From contig NZ_QQNB01000002.1 in the NCBI RefSeq assembly GCF_003345355.1, positions 992,001-1,056,000 on the forward strand: a stretch of DNA of 64,000 nt. Reading direction: 5' to 3'. Below the pieces are notes generated by a model. The model did not search any database. It was not told the DNA's origin and saw only the letters and a program-made list of their open reading frames with translations. Source of the stretch: Sphingomonas aracearum. GTDB lineage: Bacteria > Pseudomonadota > Alphaproteobacteria > Sphingomonadales > Sphingomonadaceae. The position numbers and the translations under genes are program-made. Below are positions 26,964 through 36,358 of this stretch, in pieces. Positions within the stretch are counted from its first letter, which is position 1; each line of letters begins with the position of its first letter.

Positions 26964-26993
26964 CGGCCGGGCAGCGATGCCCGGCCGTTTTGC
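26964..26993 (+). terminator. Rho-independent terminator
   Basis: Stem ACGGCCGGGCA / TGCCCGGCCGT (11 bp, perfect) with a GCGA loop, followed by TTTGCTGTTCT. Placed 22 bp after the Gly/Ser/Thr-rich protein gene. Confidence 0.8.
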
Positions 26994-27074
26994 TGTTCTA
27001 CTGAATGGCACGGCAACATTCGGCCGGCCGCGCGTTTTCCCGGAACCGTTCCGCTGTTCCAGGGAGAGTTCACC

Positions 27075-27305
27075 ATGCGAGTTGCCACAATCGCCAGCGC
27101 GGCCGTGCTCGGCCTGTCCACCGCCGCCCTCGCCACCGGCGTGACCGGCGCGCCGTTCCAGACGGCCAACAACACGACCGCCAACAACACGATGGCGCAG
27201 CCGGATACGATGGCGCCGGCCACCGACAACAGCACCGACACCGCGGCCCGTCCGGACAGCACGATGCCGGACGCGACCACCGGAACGATGCCCAACAAGA
27301 TGTGA
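27075..27305 (+). CDS. Small exported Thr/Asn/Ala-rich protein of unknown function
   Basis: 76 residues. Signal peptide MRVATIASAAVLGLSTAALA, then a short hydrophilic tail rich in Thr, Asn, Asp, Pro and Met (TANNTTANNTMAQPDTM, DATTGTMPNKM). GGGAGAG lies nine bases before the ATG, the same leader as the preceding secreted protein. No cysteine, no membrane segment after the signal. Unknown function; short exported proteins of this composition are common in sphingomonads and often lineage-specific. Confidence 0.7.
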   Translation: MRVATIASAAVLGLSTAALATGVTGAPFQTANNTTANNTMAQPDTMAPATDNSTDTAARPDSTMPDATTGTMPNKM

Positions 27306-27313
27306 GGACGAAA

Positions 27314-27338
27314 GGCCGCCCCCTCTGGCCGGGCGGCC
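27314..27338. terminator. Hairpin between convergent small secreted gene and purA
   Basis: Stem GGCCGCCC / GGGCGGCC, 9-nt loop, no clear T-run. Probable weak bidirectional terminator. Confidence 0.45.
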
Positions 27339-27344
27339 CTCGCC

Positions 27345-28634
27345 TCAATCCGCGAAGGGATCGCGGACCAGGATCGTGTCCTCGCGCTCCGGACTGGTGG
27401 AAAGAAGCGCCACCGGGCAGCGGATCAGCTCCTCGATCCGCCGCACATATTTGATCGCCTGCGCCGGCAGCTCGGCCCAGCTGCGCGCGCCCGCCGTGGA
27501 CTCGGACCAGCCCGGCATCGCCTCATAGACCGGCTCGACCAGCGCCTGATCCGCGGCATGCGCCGGGAAATAGTCCAGCGTCTCGCCACGCAAGCGATAG
27601 CCGGTGCAGATCTTCACTTCCTCGAACCCGTCGAGCACATCGATCTTGGTCAGCGCGATGCCGGTGATGCCGCCCACCGCCGCCGACTGGCGCACCAGCA
27701 CCGCATCGAACCAGCCGCAGCGCCGCTTGCGGCCCGTGACCGTGCCGAACTCGTGCCCGCGCTCGCCCAGCCGCGTGCCGGTCTCGTCCTCCAGCTCGGT
27801 GGGGAACGGGCCGGAGCCGACGCGGGTGGTATAGGCCTTGGCGATCCCCAGCACGAAGCCCACGCCGGACGGCCCGATCCCGGTGCCCGCCGAGGCCGTG
27901 CCCGACACGGTGTTGGACGAGGTGACGAACGGATAGGTGCCATGGTCGATGTCGAGCAGCACGCCCTGCGCGCCCTCGAACAGGATGCGGCGACCGCGGC
28001 TGCGCGCCTCGTTCAGCAGCCGCCAGGCCGGTTGGGCGAAGGACAGCACGAAACCGGCGATGTCGCGCAGCTCCGCCAGCAGCGCCTCGCGGTCGATCGG
28101 CGGCTCGCCGAAACCGGCACGCAGCGCGTCGTGGTGCGCGGTCAGGCGGTCCAGCTGCGGGCCGAGATCGTCGAGATGCGCCAGGTCGCACACCCGGATC
28201 GCGCGGCGGCCCACCTTGTCCTCATAGGCCGGGCCGATGCCGCGGCGGGTGGTGCCGATCTTGCCCGCGCCGCTCGCATCCTCGCGCAGGCCGTCCAGGT
28301 CGCGGTGGAACGGCAGGATCAGCGGGCAGGTGTCGGCGACCACCAGCGTCTCCGGGCTGATCGCCACGCCCTGCGCGCCGAGCTTCTCGACCTCGGCCTT
28401 CAGCGCCCAGGGATCGAGCACCACGCCATTGCCGATGACGGACGGCGTGCCGCGCACGATGCCCGACGGCAGCAGCGACAGCTTGTAGACGTTCTCGCCG
28501 ACCACCAGCGTGTGCCCGGCATTGTGCCCGCCCTGAAAGCGCACGACCATGTCGGCGCGCTCGGCGAGCCAGTCGACGATCTTGCCCTTGCCCTCATCGC
28601 CCCATTGGGCGCCGATGACTGCTACATTGGCCAT
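27345..28634 (-). CDS. purA: Adenylosuccinate synthetase
   Basis: 429 residues; makes adenylosuccinate from IMP, aspartate and GTP in AMP synthesis. It starts [22 protein letters not shown], with the GDEGKGK phosphate loop and catalytic Asp. QGGHNAGHT carries the catalytic His, [14 protein letters not shown] binds IMP, and [12 protein letters not shown] and the C-terminal GTP-binding region are present. Last gene of a same-strand run serC-serA-hisZ-purA; the gap to hisZ is 121 bp, so it may also have its own promoter. Confidence 0.97.
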   Translation of the reverse strand: MANVAVIGAQWGDEGKGKIVDWLAERADMVVRFQGGHNAGHTLVVGENVYKLSLLPSGIVRGTPSVIGNGVVLDPWALKAEVEKLGAQGVAISPETLVVADTCPLILPFHRDLDGLREDASGAGKIGTTRRGIGPAYEDKVGRRAIRVCDLAHLDDLGPQLDRLTAHHDALRAGFGEPPIDREALLAELRDIAGFVLSFAQPAWRLLNEARSRGRRILFEGAQGVLLDIDHGTYPFVTSSNTVSGTASAGTGIGPSGVGFVLGIAKAYTTRVGSGPFPTELEDETGTRLGERGHEFGTVTGRKRRCGWFDAVLVRQSAAVGGITGIALTKIDVLDGFEEVKICTGYRLRGETLDYFPAHAADQALVEPVYEAMPGWSESTAGARSWAELPAQAIKYVRRIEELIRCPVALLSTSPEREDTILVRDPFAD

Positions 28635-28755
28635 TGGATACGCGTCTCCGCCTGCCGGGGCGACCCAGCGCGCCCTTCGACAGGACTCGGCGCGCGGGCG
28701 GTTCAGCGATGTTGCGTGGCCGGCGGGTAAAGCGCGGCGCGCGCCGGGTCAACCG

Positions 28756-29862
28756 TCAGAGCGCCCGCACCTCGCCATCGGCCAGCAGATGCGTGCACAA
28801 CTGCGCTTCCGGCGTGTCGCCCGCCTCCAGCGCGGCAACCGTGACCCAGCCTTCCGCGCGCAGTCGGGCGGCCGCTGCCGGATCGCTGCCGATCGGTACG
28901 AACAGGCGCCGCCGCTCGACCGGGGCGAGCCCCGCCGCGACGATCGCATCGGCGTAGAGGGAAAAGCCGATCGCGGCCTCTTCCTGCCCGTCCTCATGCA
29001 CGATCGTGTAGCTGCCGCCGCGCCCGATCTCGCTGCGCGCGCCGGCCGCGAAGATCGAGAAGCCGAGCCAGCTCTGATATTCGAAGCCGTGCCGCTCGGT
29101 TGGATCGAGCGTCAGGCCCACCTGCCCGGCAAGCCCGTCCACCACATCGCGCAGCCCGGAAAGGCGCGACGCGAGCACGCCTTGCGCTTCGAACCCGGCG
29201 AGCCGCCGGTGGGCCGCATCGAACGGCCCCGCCGCCTCGATCAACGGAAGAAAGGCGGGCGCGATCGCCGCCACCGCGCCCGCATCCTTGGCGTCCAGCC
29301 GCTCGGTCAGCGTCGCCACCTGCTCCGGCGCAACCGGCAGGGGCCCGGCCGCCAGCGTTTCCACGAGGTCAGGAAGCGTGAAGTCGATCGACAGCCCGCG
29401 AACGCCCGCCGCCCCCAGCGCCTCGACCGCCAGGCCGACGATCTCGCGGGCAGCGGCAACGGTGTCGAGGCCGATCAGCTCGCACCCGATCTGTCGCCGT
29501 TCGCGCTCCGGGCTGAGTTCGCTGGCCCGCAGCTTGAGCACCGGGCCGGCATAGGACAGGCGCACCGGCCGGGGATGGTGCCCCATGCGGGTGGCGGCGA
29601 TGCGCCCGATCTGCGCGGTGATGTCGGGGCGCACCGCCAGCGTCTTTTGCGACACGGGGTCCACGAAACGGACCGCGTCCTGCGTCCGCGCCGCCTTGAG
29701 CCGCCCGGCCAGCCCTTCCTCGAACTCGGCCAGGGCAGGATCGACACGCTCATAGCCATGGGACGCCGCCGCGCCGAGCACGGCCGCCTCCAGCCGCGCC
29801 GCCGCATCGGCGAACGGCGGCAAACGGTCGCGGAAACCTTCGGGGAGCAGCGCCTGTGTCAT
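28756..29862 (-). CDS. hisZ: ATP phosphoribosyltransferase regulatory subunit
   Basis: 368 residues. A histidyl-tRNA-synthetase-like protein that lacks the tRNA-binding part; it pairs with the short HisG to give feedback-regulated first-step histidine enzyme. Seen here: LPEGFRDRLPPFADAAARLE, a motif-2-like QKTLAVRPDITAQIGRIAATRMG and an internal SPERERRQIGCELIG. The start MTQALLPEG is chosen because relatives begin just before LPEG. It lies 58 bp after serA, as in other sphingomonads. hisG is not in this window. Confidence 0.9.
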   Translation of the reverse strand: MTQALLPEGFRDRLPPFADAAARLEAAVLGAAASHGYERVDPALAEFEEGLAGRLKAARTQDAVRFVDPVSQKTLAVRPDITAQIGRIAATRMGHHPRPVRLSYAGPVLKLRASELSPERERRQIGCELIGLDTVAAAREIVGLAVEALGAAGVRGLSIDFTLPDLVETLAAGPLPVAPEQVATLTERLDAKDAGAVAAIAPAFLPLIEAAGPFDAAHRRLAGFEAQGVLASRLSGLRDVVDGLAGQVGLTLDPTERHGFEYQSWLGFSIFAAGARSEIGRGGSYTIVHEDGQEEAAIGFSLYADAIVAAGLAPVERRRLFVPIGSDPAAAARLRAEGWVTVAALEAGDTPEAQLCTHLLADGEVRAL

Positions 29863-29920
29863 GGCTCGGCGCTTAGGGGCAGCGGGAGCGCGCGGCAACT
29901 GCGCGCTCCCATCCCGTTCC

Positions 29921-31498
29921 TCAGAAGGACAGCCCCATCACCGTCTTCACGCCGGCAAGGCCACGCACCTCAGCGATCAGCTCCGGCGTCACCGCCTCGT
30001 CCACGGACAGCAGCAGCACCGCCTCGCCGCCCGCCTGGCGCCGGCCGAGGTGGAAGGTGCCGATGTTCACCCCCGCCTCGCCCAGCAGCGTGCCCAGGCG
30101 GCCGATGAAGCCCGGCGCATCCTCGTTGACGACATACAGCATATGGCCGGCCAGATCGGCCTCCACCTTGATGCCGAACAGCTCCACCAGACGCGGCGCC
30201 TCGTCGCCGAACAGGGTGCCGGCAACCGACCGCTCGCCGGCCTCGGTCTTCACCGAAACGCGCACCAGCGTGTGATAGTCGCTTTCGCCGCGCGTACGCA
30301 CCTCGCGCACCTCCATGCCGCGCTCCTTGGCGAGCACCGGCGCGTTGACCATGTTCACCGTGTCGGTCTGGGTGCGCAGGAAGCCGGCGAGCACCGCGGA
30401 GGTGATCGGCTTCTGGTTCAGCTCGGCCGCCGCCCCTTCGGCATGGATCGAGATGCGCGCGATCGCGCCGGTGGTCAGCTGTCCGACCAGCGAGCCAAGC
30501 TTCTCGGCGAGTGCCATGTAGGGCTTGAGCCGCGGCGCCTCCTCCGCCGACAGCGACGGCATGTTGAGCGCGTTGGTGACGCCGCCGGAGACCAGGTAAT
30601 CGGCCATCTGCTCGGCCACCTGGATCGCCACGTTCACCTGCGCCTCGGTGGTGGACGCGCCCAGGTGCGGCGTGGAGATGAAGTTCGGCGTGCCGAACAG
30701 CGGGCTCTCCTTCGCGGGCTCCTGCACGAACACGTCGAGCGCGGCGCCGGCGATGTGCCCCGAGTCGAGCCCTTCCTTCAGCGCCGCCTCGTCGATCAAG
30801 CCGCCGCGCGCGCAGTTGACGATGCGGACGCCCTTCTTCGTCTTGGCGAGGTTCTCGTCCGACAGGATGTTGCGGGTCTGATCGGTCAGCGGCGTGTGGA
30901 GCGTGATGAAGTCGGCGCGGGTGAGCAGCTCGTCCAGCTCCACCTTCTCCACGCCCATCTCCACCGCCCGCTCCGGCGAGAGGAACGGGTCATAGGCGAC
31001 CACCTTCATGCGCAGGCCCAGCGCGCGATCGGCGACGATCGAGCCGATATTGCCCGCACCGATCAGGCCCAGCGTCTTGCCGGTCACCTCGACGCCCATG
31101 AAGCGGTTCTTTTCCCACTTGCCGGCCTGCGTCGACTTGTCCGCCTCCGGCAGGTCGCGGGCGAGCGCGAACATGAGAGCGATCGCGTGCTCGGCGGTGG
31201 TGATCGAGTTGCCGAACGGCGTGTTCATTACCACCACGCCCTTGGCGCTGGCGGCGGGGATATCGACATTGTCGACGCCGATGCCGGCGCGGCCGACCAC
31301 CTTCAGGTTGGTGGCGTGCTCCAGGATATCCTTCGTCACCTTGGTGGAGGAGCGGATGGCGAGCCCGTCATAGTCGCCGATGATCGCTTTCAGCTCGTCC
31401 GGCGTCTTGCCGGTGATCTCGTCCACCTCGACCCCGCGCTCGCGGAAGATCTGGGCGGCCTTGGGGTCCATCTTGTCGGAAATCAGTACCTTGGGCAT
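29921..31498 (-). CDS. serA: D-3-phosphoglycerate dehydrogenase
   Basis: 525 residues; first step of serine synthesis. N-terminal substrate/NAD domains carry GLIGAGNIGSIVADRALG (Rossmann), NCARGGLIDE and TPHLGASTTEAQ (catalytic His region). These are followed by an intervening domain and a C-terminal ACT domain (NEDAPGFIGRLGTLLGEAGV), the long form seen in many bacteria. The ACT domain suggests serine feedback. It lies downstream of serC, with a 112-bp gap that contains a large palindromic repeat. Together with SerC it converts 3-phosphoglycerate to phosphoserine. Confidence 0.97.
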   Translation of the reverse strand: MPKVLISDKMDPKAAQIFRERGVEVDEITGKTPDELKAIIGDYDGLAIRSSTKVTKDILEHATNLKVVGRAGIGVDNVDIPAASAKGVVVMNTPFGNSITTAEHAIALMFALARDLPEADKSTQAGKWEKNRFMGVEVTGKTLGLIGAGNIGSIVADRALGLRMKVVAYDPFLSPERAVEMGVEKVELDELLTRADFITLHTPLTDQTRNILSDENLAKTKKGVRIVNCARGGLIDEAALKEGLDSGHIAGAALDVFVQEPAKESPLFGTPNFISTPHLGASTTEAQVNVAIQVAEQMADYLVSGGVTNALNMPSLSAEEAPRLKPYMALAEKLGSLVGQLTTGAIARISIHAEGAAAELNQKPITSAVLAGFLRTQTDTVNMVNAPVLAKERGMEVREVRTRGESDYHTLVRVSVKTEAGERSVAGTLFGDEAPRLVELFGIKVEADLAGHMLYVVNEDAPGFIGRLGTLLGEAGVNIGTFHLGRRQAGGEAVLLLSVDEAVTPELIAEVRGLAGVKTVMGLSF

Positions 31499-31524
31499 GT
31501 GTTCACCTCATGCGGAATTGGGGA

Positions 31525-31602
31525 GTGCTCCGGCGAAGGCGGGAGCCCGGAATCACAGAGCGCGCCTTTAGCGGCTCCGGGCTCCCGCCTGCGCGGGAGC
31601 AC
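31525..31602. repeat. Dispersed-type palindromic element between serC and serA
   Basis: 27-bp arms, GTGCTCCGGCGAAGGCGGGA... at 31525-31551 and its inverse at 31576-31602, differ at three positions and enclose a 24-bp loop. It looks like the intergenic palindromes scattered in sphingomonad genomes. Being transcribed between serC and serA, it could fold in mRNA and tune serA expression. Confidence 0.7.
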
Positions 31603-31610
31603 AAGGAAGG

Positions 31611-32771
31611 TCAGCCGGCCTTCGCCGTCGCAAAGGCCCAGTCGAGCCACGGCCCGAGCGCCTCAATATCGGCGGTGTCCACCGTCGCGCCGCACCAGAT
31701 GCGCAGGCCCGCCGGGGCGTCGCGGTAACCGGCCACGTCGAAGGCAGCTTCCTCCTTCTCGAGGAGCGACGCCATCTTCTTGATGAGTGCCTCGTCCGCG
31801 CCCTCCACGGTCAGGCACACGCTGGTCCTGGAGCGGCTCGCCGGATCGGCGGCGAGATGGCCGAGCCAGTCGCGCTCCTCCACGATCCTGTCGAGCGCCG
31901 CGGCGTTCGCATCGGAGCGCGCGATCAGGCCACGCTCGCCGAGGCCCCTGGCCCATTCCAGCGCGAAAATCGCGTCTTCCACCGCCAGCATCGACGGCGT
32001 GTTGATCGTCTCGCCCTTGAATACGCCCTCGGCCAGCTTGCCCTTGGACACGAGGCGGAACACCTTGGGCAGCGGCCAGGCCGGGGTGTGGCTTTCCAGC
32101 CGCTCCACCGCGCGCGGGCCGAGGATCAGCACGCCGTGCCCGCCCTCGCCGCCCAGCACCTTCTGCCAGCTGAACGTCGCGACATCGATCTTCGACCAGT
32201 CGATGTCATAGGCGAACACGCCCGAGGTCGCGTCGGCGAAGGACAGGCCCTCACGATCCGCAGGGATCCACTCGGCATCGGGCACGCGCACGCCGGAGGT
32301 GGTCCCGTTCCAGGTGAACAGCACGTCGTTCGACCAGTCGACCTGCGCCAGGTCCGGCAGCTGGCCGTAATCGGCGCGGATCACCGTGGGATCGATCTTG
32401 AGCTGCTTGACCGCATCGGTCACCCAACCCTCGCCGAAGCTCTCCCAGGCAAGCGTGGTGACGGGCCGCGCGCCCAGCATGGTCCACATCGCCATCTCGA
32501 ACGCGCCCGTGTCGGAACCGGGCACGATGCCGATGCGGTGCGTGTCCGGCAGGCCGAGCACCTCGCGCATCAGCTCGATCGCGTAGGCGAGCCGCGCCTT
32601 GCCGATCTTGGAACGATGCGAGCGGCCGAGCGACTCGGTGGCGAGCCTGGCGGCGTCATAGCCCGGCGGCTTGGCGCAGGGGCCGGAAGAGAAGAAGGGG
32701 CGCGCCGGCTTGGTGGCGGGCTTTTGAACGGCGGACGCACCCGTGGCGTCGGCGGCAGTCGTATCAGTCAT
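31611..32771 (-). CDS. serC: Phosphoserine aminotransferase
   Basis: 386 residues; transfers an amino group from glutamate to 3-phosphohydroxypyruvate. It belongs to the longer alphaproteobacterial form with an Ala/Thr-rich N-terminal extension before PARPFFSSGPCAKPPGY. The PLP lysine is in FSWQKVLGGEGGHG (about residue 205); the upstream SDTGAFEMAMWTMLG and LFTWNGTTSGVRVP segments are typical. First gene of the serC-serA-hisZ-purA run; the 150-bp gap to the divergent extensin-like gene must hold its promoter. Confidence 0.96.
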   Translation of the reverse strand: MTDTTAADATGASAVQKPATKPARPFFSSGPCAKPPGYDAARLATESLGRSHRSKIGKARLAYAIELMREVLGLPDTHRIGIVPGSDTGAFEMAMWTMLGARPVTTLAWESFGEGWVTDAVKQLKIDPTVIRADYGQLPDLAQVDWSNDVLFTWNGTTSGVRVPDAEWIPADREGLSFADATSGVFAYDIDWSKIDVATFSWQKVLGGEGGHGVLILGPRAVERLESHTPAWPLPKVFRLVSKGKLAEGVFKGETINTPSMLAVEDAIFALEWARGLGERGLIARSDANAAALDRIVEERDWLGHLAADPASRSRTSVCLTVEGADEALIKKMASLLEKEEAAFDVAGYRDAPAGLRIWCGATVDTADIEALGPWLDWAFATAKAG

Positions 32772-32921
32772 GTCAGACTCTCCTCACAGAGAGCACGCGC
32801 GGCGTTGGGACCGCGTGGCCCGTCGGCCGCCCTATAGATTTGCCGCGCCCGGTCAACCCGCGCCAGCACGTCGTCGCATGGTTAGCGACGCGTTAACCTT
32901 TGCCCGGGTAGCACTTGGCCC

Positions 32922-33581
32922 ATGAAGCGGATCGCCCCTGTCCTGCTCGGCATGCTCCTGTCCTCCTGCGGCGGAGGCGACAAGCCCCCGCCTCCGCGCC
33001 CGCCCGGCTCCCGGCCGGTGACGCTCAACCTGCCGACGACCAGCGACACCAGGAAGTGCTTCAAGGCGCTGGCCAGGGAGGAAATCCGCTACTCGCCGCT
33101 GCCCGATCGCGATTTCGGCGGCGGCTGCCAGGTGATCGGCGCGGTGCAGCTTGTCGACATCGGCGTGCCGGTGACCGGCATCAAGGCGATGCGCTGCGGC
33201 CTGGCCGAGGCGTTCATCGGCTGGACCCGCAACGCCGTCTACCCGGCGGCGCACCAGATCCTGGGCAGCGACGTGGTGCGGGTGGAAACGATGGGCACCT
33301 ATGCCTGCCGCAACACCGTGGGCACCGCCGCCGCCTATACCCGGCTGTCCGGCCATGGCCTTGCCAATGCGGTGGACGTGTCCGGCTTCCTGCTCGCGGA
33401 CGGGCGGCGGATCTCGATCCTGAACGACTGGCGTTCCTCGGACCCTCGCATTCTCGCCTTCCTTCGCATCATCCATGCCTCCGCCTGCAAGCGCTTCGGC
33501 ACCGTGCTCAGCCCCAACTACAATGCGGCGCACGCCAACCACTTCCACCTGGAGGACGACGGCAAGCGGGTCTGCCGATAG
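32922..33581 (+). CDS. Extensin-like domain lipoprotein
   Basis: 219 residues. A lipoprotein signal ends LLSSC (Cys16), then a Pro-rich linker (PPPPRPPGSRP) and the extensin-like C-terminal domain common in Alphaproteobacteria, with SGHGLANAVDVSGF and the terminal NHFHLEDDGKRVCR, whose His residues and Asp resemble the zinc site of D-Ala-D-Ala peptidase-like folds. Probable role in the cell wall or periplasm; enzyme activity is unproven. It is divergent from serC and followed 42 bp later by the LOG-family gene. Confidence 0.85.
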   Translation: MKRIAPVLLGMLLSSCGGGDKPPPPRPPGSRPVTLNLPTTSDTRKCFKALAREEIRYSPLPDRDFGGGCQVIGAVQLVDIGVPVTGIKAMRCGLAEAFIGWTRNAVYPAAHQILGSDVVRVETMGTYACRNTVGTAAAYTRLSGHGLANAVDVSGFLLADGRRISILNDWRSSDPRILAFLRIIHASACKRFGTVLSPNYNAAHANHFHLEDDGKRVCR

Positions 33582-33623
33582 AGGTTATTTGCCTTGTCAT
33601 GCGCTTCCGGTAGAGGCTGGCGG

Positions 33624-34514
33624 ATGAGCAAGGACACGCACGTACCGTCCCGCGTCTTCCCGCGGGCCCGCCAGGATGCCGAAAGCGCCCGCGAGGCGCT
33701 CTCCACGCCGCAGACCGAGAGCCCGGCCTACCGGCTCGCCTTCCAGGACATGGATTTCCTCCTGCGCGAGGATCTCCGTCCGGTCCGCTTCCAACTCGAG
33801 CTGCTGAAGCCGCAGCTGCTGCTGGACGAGGCCGGCATCGCCTCCACCTTCGTGATGTACGGCTCCGCGCGTATCCCGGAGCCGGCCAAGGCGCAGGCGC
33901 TGCTGGAGCTTGCCACGGACGACGAGTCCAGGCGCATCGCGCAGAGCCTGGTCGAGAAGTCGAAATATTACGATGTCGCCTACGAGCTCGCGCAGCTGGC
34001 CAGCGGCTTCCCCAAGGACGAGGACGGCAAGCGCCACTTCGTGGTCTGCTCGGGCGGCGGCCCCTCGATCATGGAAGCGGCCAACCGCGGCGCGGCGGAG
34101 GCCGGGCACGAGACGATCGGCCTCAACATCGTGCTGCCGCACGAACAGGCGCCCAACCCTTATGTCACGCCTTCGCTGAGTTTCCAGTTCCATTATTTCG
34201 CGCTGCGCAAGATGCACTTCCTGCTGCACGCCCGCGCGCTGGCGGCCTTCCCGGGCGGGTTCGGCACGTTCGACGAACTGTTCGAGCTGCTGACCCTGAT
34301 CCAGACCGGCAAGATCCAGCCGATCCCCGTGCTGCTGTTCGGCCGCGCGTTCTGGGACAGGGTGGTGAATTTCGAGGCGCTGGTGGAGGAAGGCGTGGTC
34401 AGCCGCCGCGACCTGTCGATCTTCACCTATGTCGAGACCGCACAGGAGGCCTGGGACGTTGTGCAGGACTTCTACAAGGACCGGCCGTTCGACAACGGTG
34501 TGCCCACCGCCTGA
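33624..34514 (+). CDS. LOG-family Rossmann-fold protein (nucleotide 5'-monophosphate nucleosidase type)
   Basis: 296 residues. Carries the two signatures of the LOG/TIGR00730 family: a CSGGGPSIMEAANRGAAEAG nucleotide-binding stretch and the catalytic PGGFGTFDELFELLT. The N-terminal about 90 residues are an extra helical part (AFQDMDFLLREDLRPVRFQL) as in the longer family branch. Members release ribose-5-phosphate from nucleoside monophosphates or activate cytokinin-like compounds; in bacteria the first role is more likely. The start MSKDTHVPSR has a GAGGCTGGCGG leader. Downstream is a convergent cytochrome c gene. Confidence 0.88.
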   Translation: MSKDTHVPSRVFPRARQDAESAREALSTPQTESPAYRLAFQDMDFLLREDLRPVRFQLELLKPQLLLDEAGIASTFVMYGSARIPEPAKAQALLELATDDESRRIAQSLVEKSKYYDVAYELAQLASGFPKDEDGKRHFVVCSGGGPSIMEAANRGAAEAGHETIGLNIVLPHEQAPNPYVTPSLSFQFHYFALRKMHFLLHARALAAFPGGFGTFDELFELLTLIQTGKIQPIPVLLFGRAFWDRVVNFEALVEEGVVSRRDLSIFTYVETAQEAWDVVQDFYKDRPFDNGVPTA

Positions 34515-34604
34515 TCCCCAATCGCAGCGGGCGTGGATCGTATCCGGTACGCGCCCGCCGCATCCATCAGCGGCGCCGTCCGCGGTGCGGCTGGCGCGGG
34601 AGCG

Positions 34605-34657
34605 GAAACGAAAGCGGCCTTCACCTGCCCGGCTTGGTGCGGGGCGGGTGAAGGCCG
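34605..34657 (-). terminator. Terminator of the cytochrome c gene
   Basis: Inverted repeat CGGCCTTCACC (34615-34625) / GGTGAAGGCCG (34647-34657), extended by an imperfect GC-rich inner stem. On the minus strand it is followed by GCTTTCGTTTCC. Confidence 0.6.
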
Positions 34658-34694
34658 ATCGAACACGTTGGAAGCCGCCCGGCGGCGGCCCCGC

Positions 34695-35372
34695 TTACTT
34701 GGCCATGGAGGTGGGCTTTTCCGCCTCGGTCTTTGCCGCCGGATCGACGGACGGCGCGCCGGTGGCGGGCGCGGCCTTGTTCGACAGGTCGTCGGCATTG
34801 GGCTGCGCCTTGCCGCCCGGATCGGCCGGCAGGCTGCCCGGCGCCGGCGCGGCCGGCAGCGGCAGGTTGCTGCCCTGGCTGTTGAGATAGGCGATCACGT
34901 CGGCACGGTCCTTGGGGTTGGACAGGCCGGCAAAGGTCATCTTGGTGCCCGGCGCGAACTTGCGCGGGTTGGTCAGCCAGGCGTTCAGCTCGTCAAAGCC
35001 CCACTTGCCGCCATGCGCCTTCAGCGCGTCGGAAAAGGCAAAGCCCCCCTTGCCCTCGGCGATCGCCTCGCCGACGGTGGCGTACAGGTTCGGACCGATG
35101 CCGTTGGCGCCACCCTGGTTGACCGTGTGGCAGGCCGCGCACTTCTTGAACACATCGCCGCCCTTGGCCGGATCGGCCGAGGCCATCAGCGTGCCGATCG
35201 GCACCTCTGCCGCCGCCGCATCGCCGCCCGCAGCCGCCGCGGCCTCCACCGGATAGCCTTCCTTTTCGGGATGTTCCGAGCCGAAGACCATGCCCCCGAC
35301 GATCGACAGGCCCAGCGCCGCGCCGCAGCCGGCGAGCACCCAGCCCGCGATCGTGTTCGTCCGATTGTCCAT
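34695..35372 (-). CDS. Membrane-anchored cytochrome c (CycM-like)
   Basis: 225 residues. An uncleaved N-terminal helix (TIAGWVLAGCGAALGLSIVGG) anchors a class I cytochrome c domain: CAACH haem site, IGPNLYATVG, and the axial methionine in FAPGTKMTFAGL. A Pro/Ala-rich tail of about 45 residues follows. It should carry electrons in the periplasm between the bc1 complex and an oxidase. Single gene, divergent from pheA, with its own terminator. Confidence 0.93.
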   Translation of the reverse strand: MDNRTNTIAGWVLAGCGAALGLSIVGGMVFGSEHPEKEGYPVEAAAAAGGDAAAAEVPIGTLMASADPAKGGDVFKKCAACHTVNQGGANGIGPNLYATVGEAIAEGKGGFAFSDALKAHGGKWGFDELNAWLTNPRKFAPGTKMTFAGLSNPKDRADVIAYLNSQGSNLPLPAAPAPGSLPADPGGKAQPNADDLSNKAAPATGAPSVDPAAKTEAEKPTSMAK

Positions 35373-35466
35373 GTCGCCCCTGAGCTGTCGATTGTGTTTG
35401 ACGGATTCCTAGCTCCTTTAGATAGCCGTTGCCCCCGCCGCAAGCGCAGCATAAGCGGCCGAACCC

Positions 35467-36357
35467 ATGGACAATTATCCCGCTCCAGCCCGGCCGATCG
35501 TGGCCGCCATGGCCGCCGCCGCCGCCGCCGAGCCGGAGCGCGCCGTCGCGTTTCAGGGCGCGCCCGGCGCCAACTCCCACATCGCGGCGATCCAGGCCTT
35601 TCCCGATTGCCTGCCGCTGCCCTGTTTCGACTTCGCCGACGCGATCGAGGCGGTGCAGTCCGCGCGGGCCGATTGCGCGATCATTCCGATCGAGAACTCG
35701 CTGCACGGGCGGGTCGCCGACATGCACTTCCTGCTGCCCGAAAGCGGCCTTGTCATCATCGGCGAGCATTTCCTGCCGATCCGCCACGCGCTGATGGGCG
35801 TCGCGCCGCTGGAGGAGATCCGCGAGGCGGTGAGCCATCCGCAGGCGCTGGGCCAGTGCCGCCACTGGCTGCGCGCGCACGACATCCAGCCGGTCGCCTA
35901 TCCGGACACGGCAGGCGCCGCCGCGCTGGTCGCCGAGCAGCGCCGGCCGGAACTCGCCGCGCTTGCTCCGGCCGCGGCGGCCGGCATCTACGGGCTCGAC
36001 CTGCTGCACGACGATATCGCCGACGCCGATCACAACACCACCCGCTTCGTGGTGCTCGCCCGCGGCGGCCATGCGGCGGTCGGCGAGGGGCCGTGGATGA
36101 CCACGCTCATCTTCGAGGTGAAGAACATCCCCGCCGCGCTCTATAAGGCGATGGGCGGCTTTGCGACCAACGGGGTCAACATGACCAAGCTGGAAAGCTA
36201 CCAGCGCGGCGCCAGCTTCGTCGCGACAGAGTTCTACGCCGATGTGGAAGGCAAGCCCGGCGATCCCGGCCTCGACCGCGCGCTGGAGGAACTGAGCTTC
36301 CATTGCCGCTGGCTGCGGATCCTCGGCACCTACAAGCGCGCGCGCGAACGCGGTTGA
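35467..36357 (+). CDS. pheA: Prephenate dehydratase
   Basis: 296 residues, monofunctional form; converts prephenate to phenylpyruvate. The catalytic domain shows AFQGAPGANSHIAA, CAIIPIENSLHGRVADMHFLL and HNTTRFVVLA, the TRF motif of the active site. The C-terminal ACT domain (about 205-290) has FEVKNIPAALYKAMGGFATNGVNMTKLES, the phenylalanine-binding region, so feedback inhibition is likely. No chorismate mutase domain is present. It is convergent with the peptide transporter gene, with a GC hairpin between them. Confidence 0.95.
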   Translation: MDNYPAPARPIVAAMAAAAAAEPERAVAFQGAPGANSHIAAIQAFPDCLPLPCFDFADAIEAVQSARADCAIIPIENSLHGRVADMHFLLPESGLVIIGEHFLPIRHALMGVAPLEEIREAVSHPQALGQCRHWLRAHDIQPVAYPDTAGAAALVAEQRRPELAALAPAAAAGIYGLDLLHDDIADADHNTTRFVVLARGGHAAVGEGPWMTTLIFEVKNIPAALYKAMGGFATNGVNMTKLESYQRGASFVATEFYADVEGKPGDPGLDRALEELSFHCRWLRILGTYKRARERG

Positions 36358-36358
36358 G

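Noticed and set aside
32840..32875. Promoter for serC (TTGACC followed by TATAGG on the minus strand)
   Set aside because: Spacing is only 14 bp, too short for a normal sigma-70 promoter; not reported as a feature.
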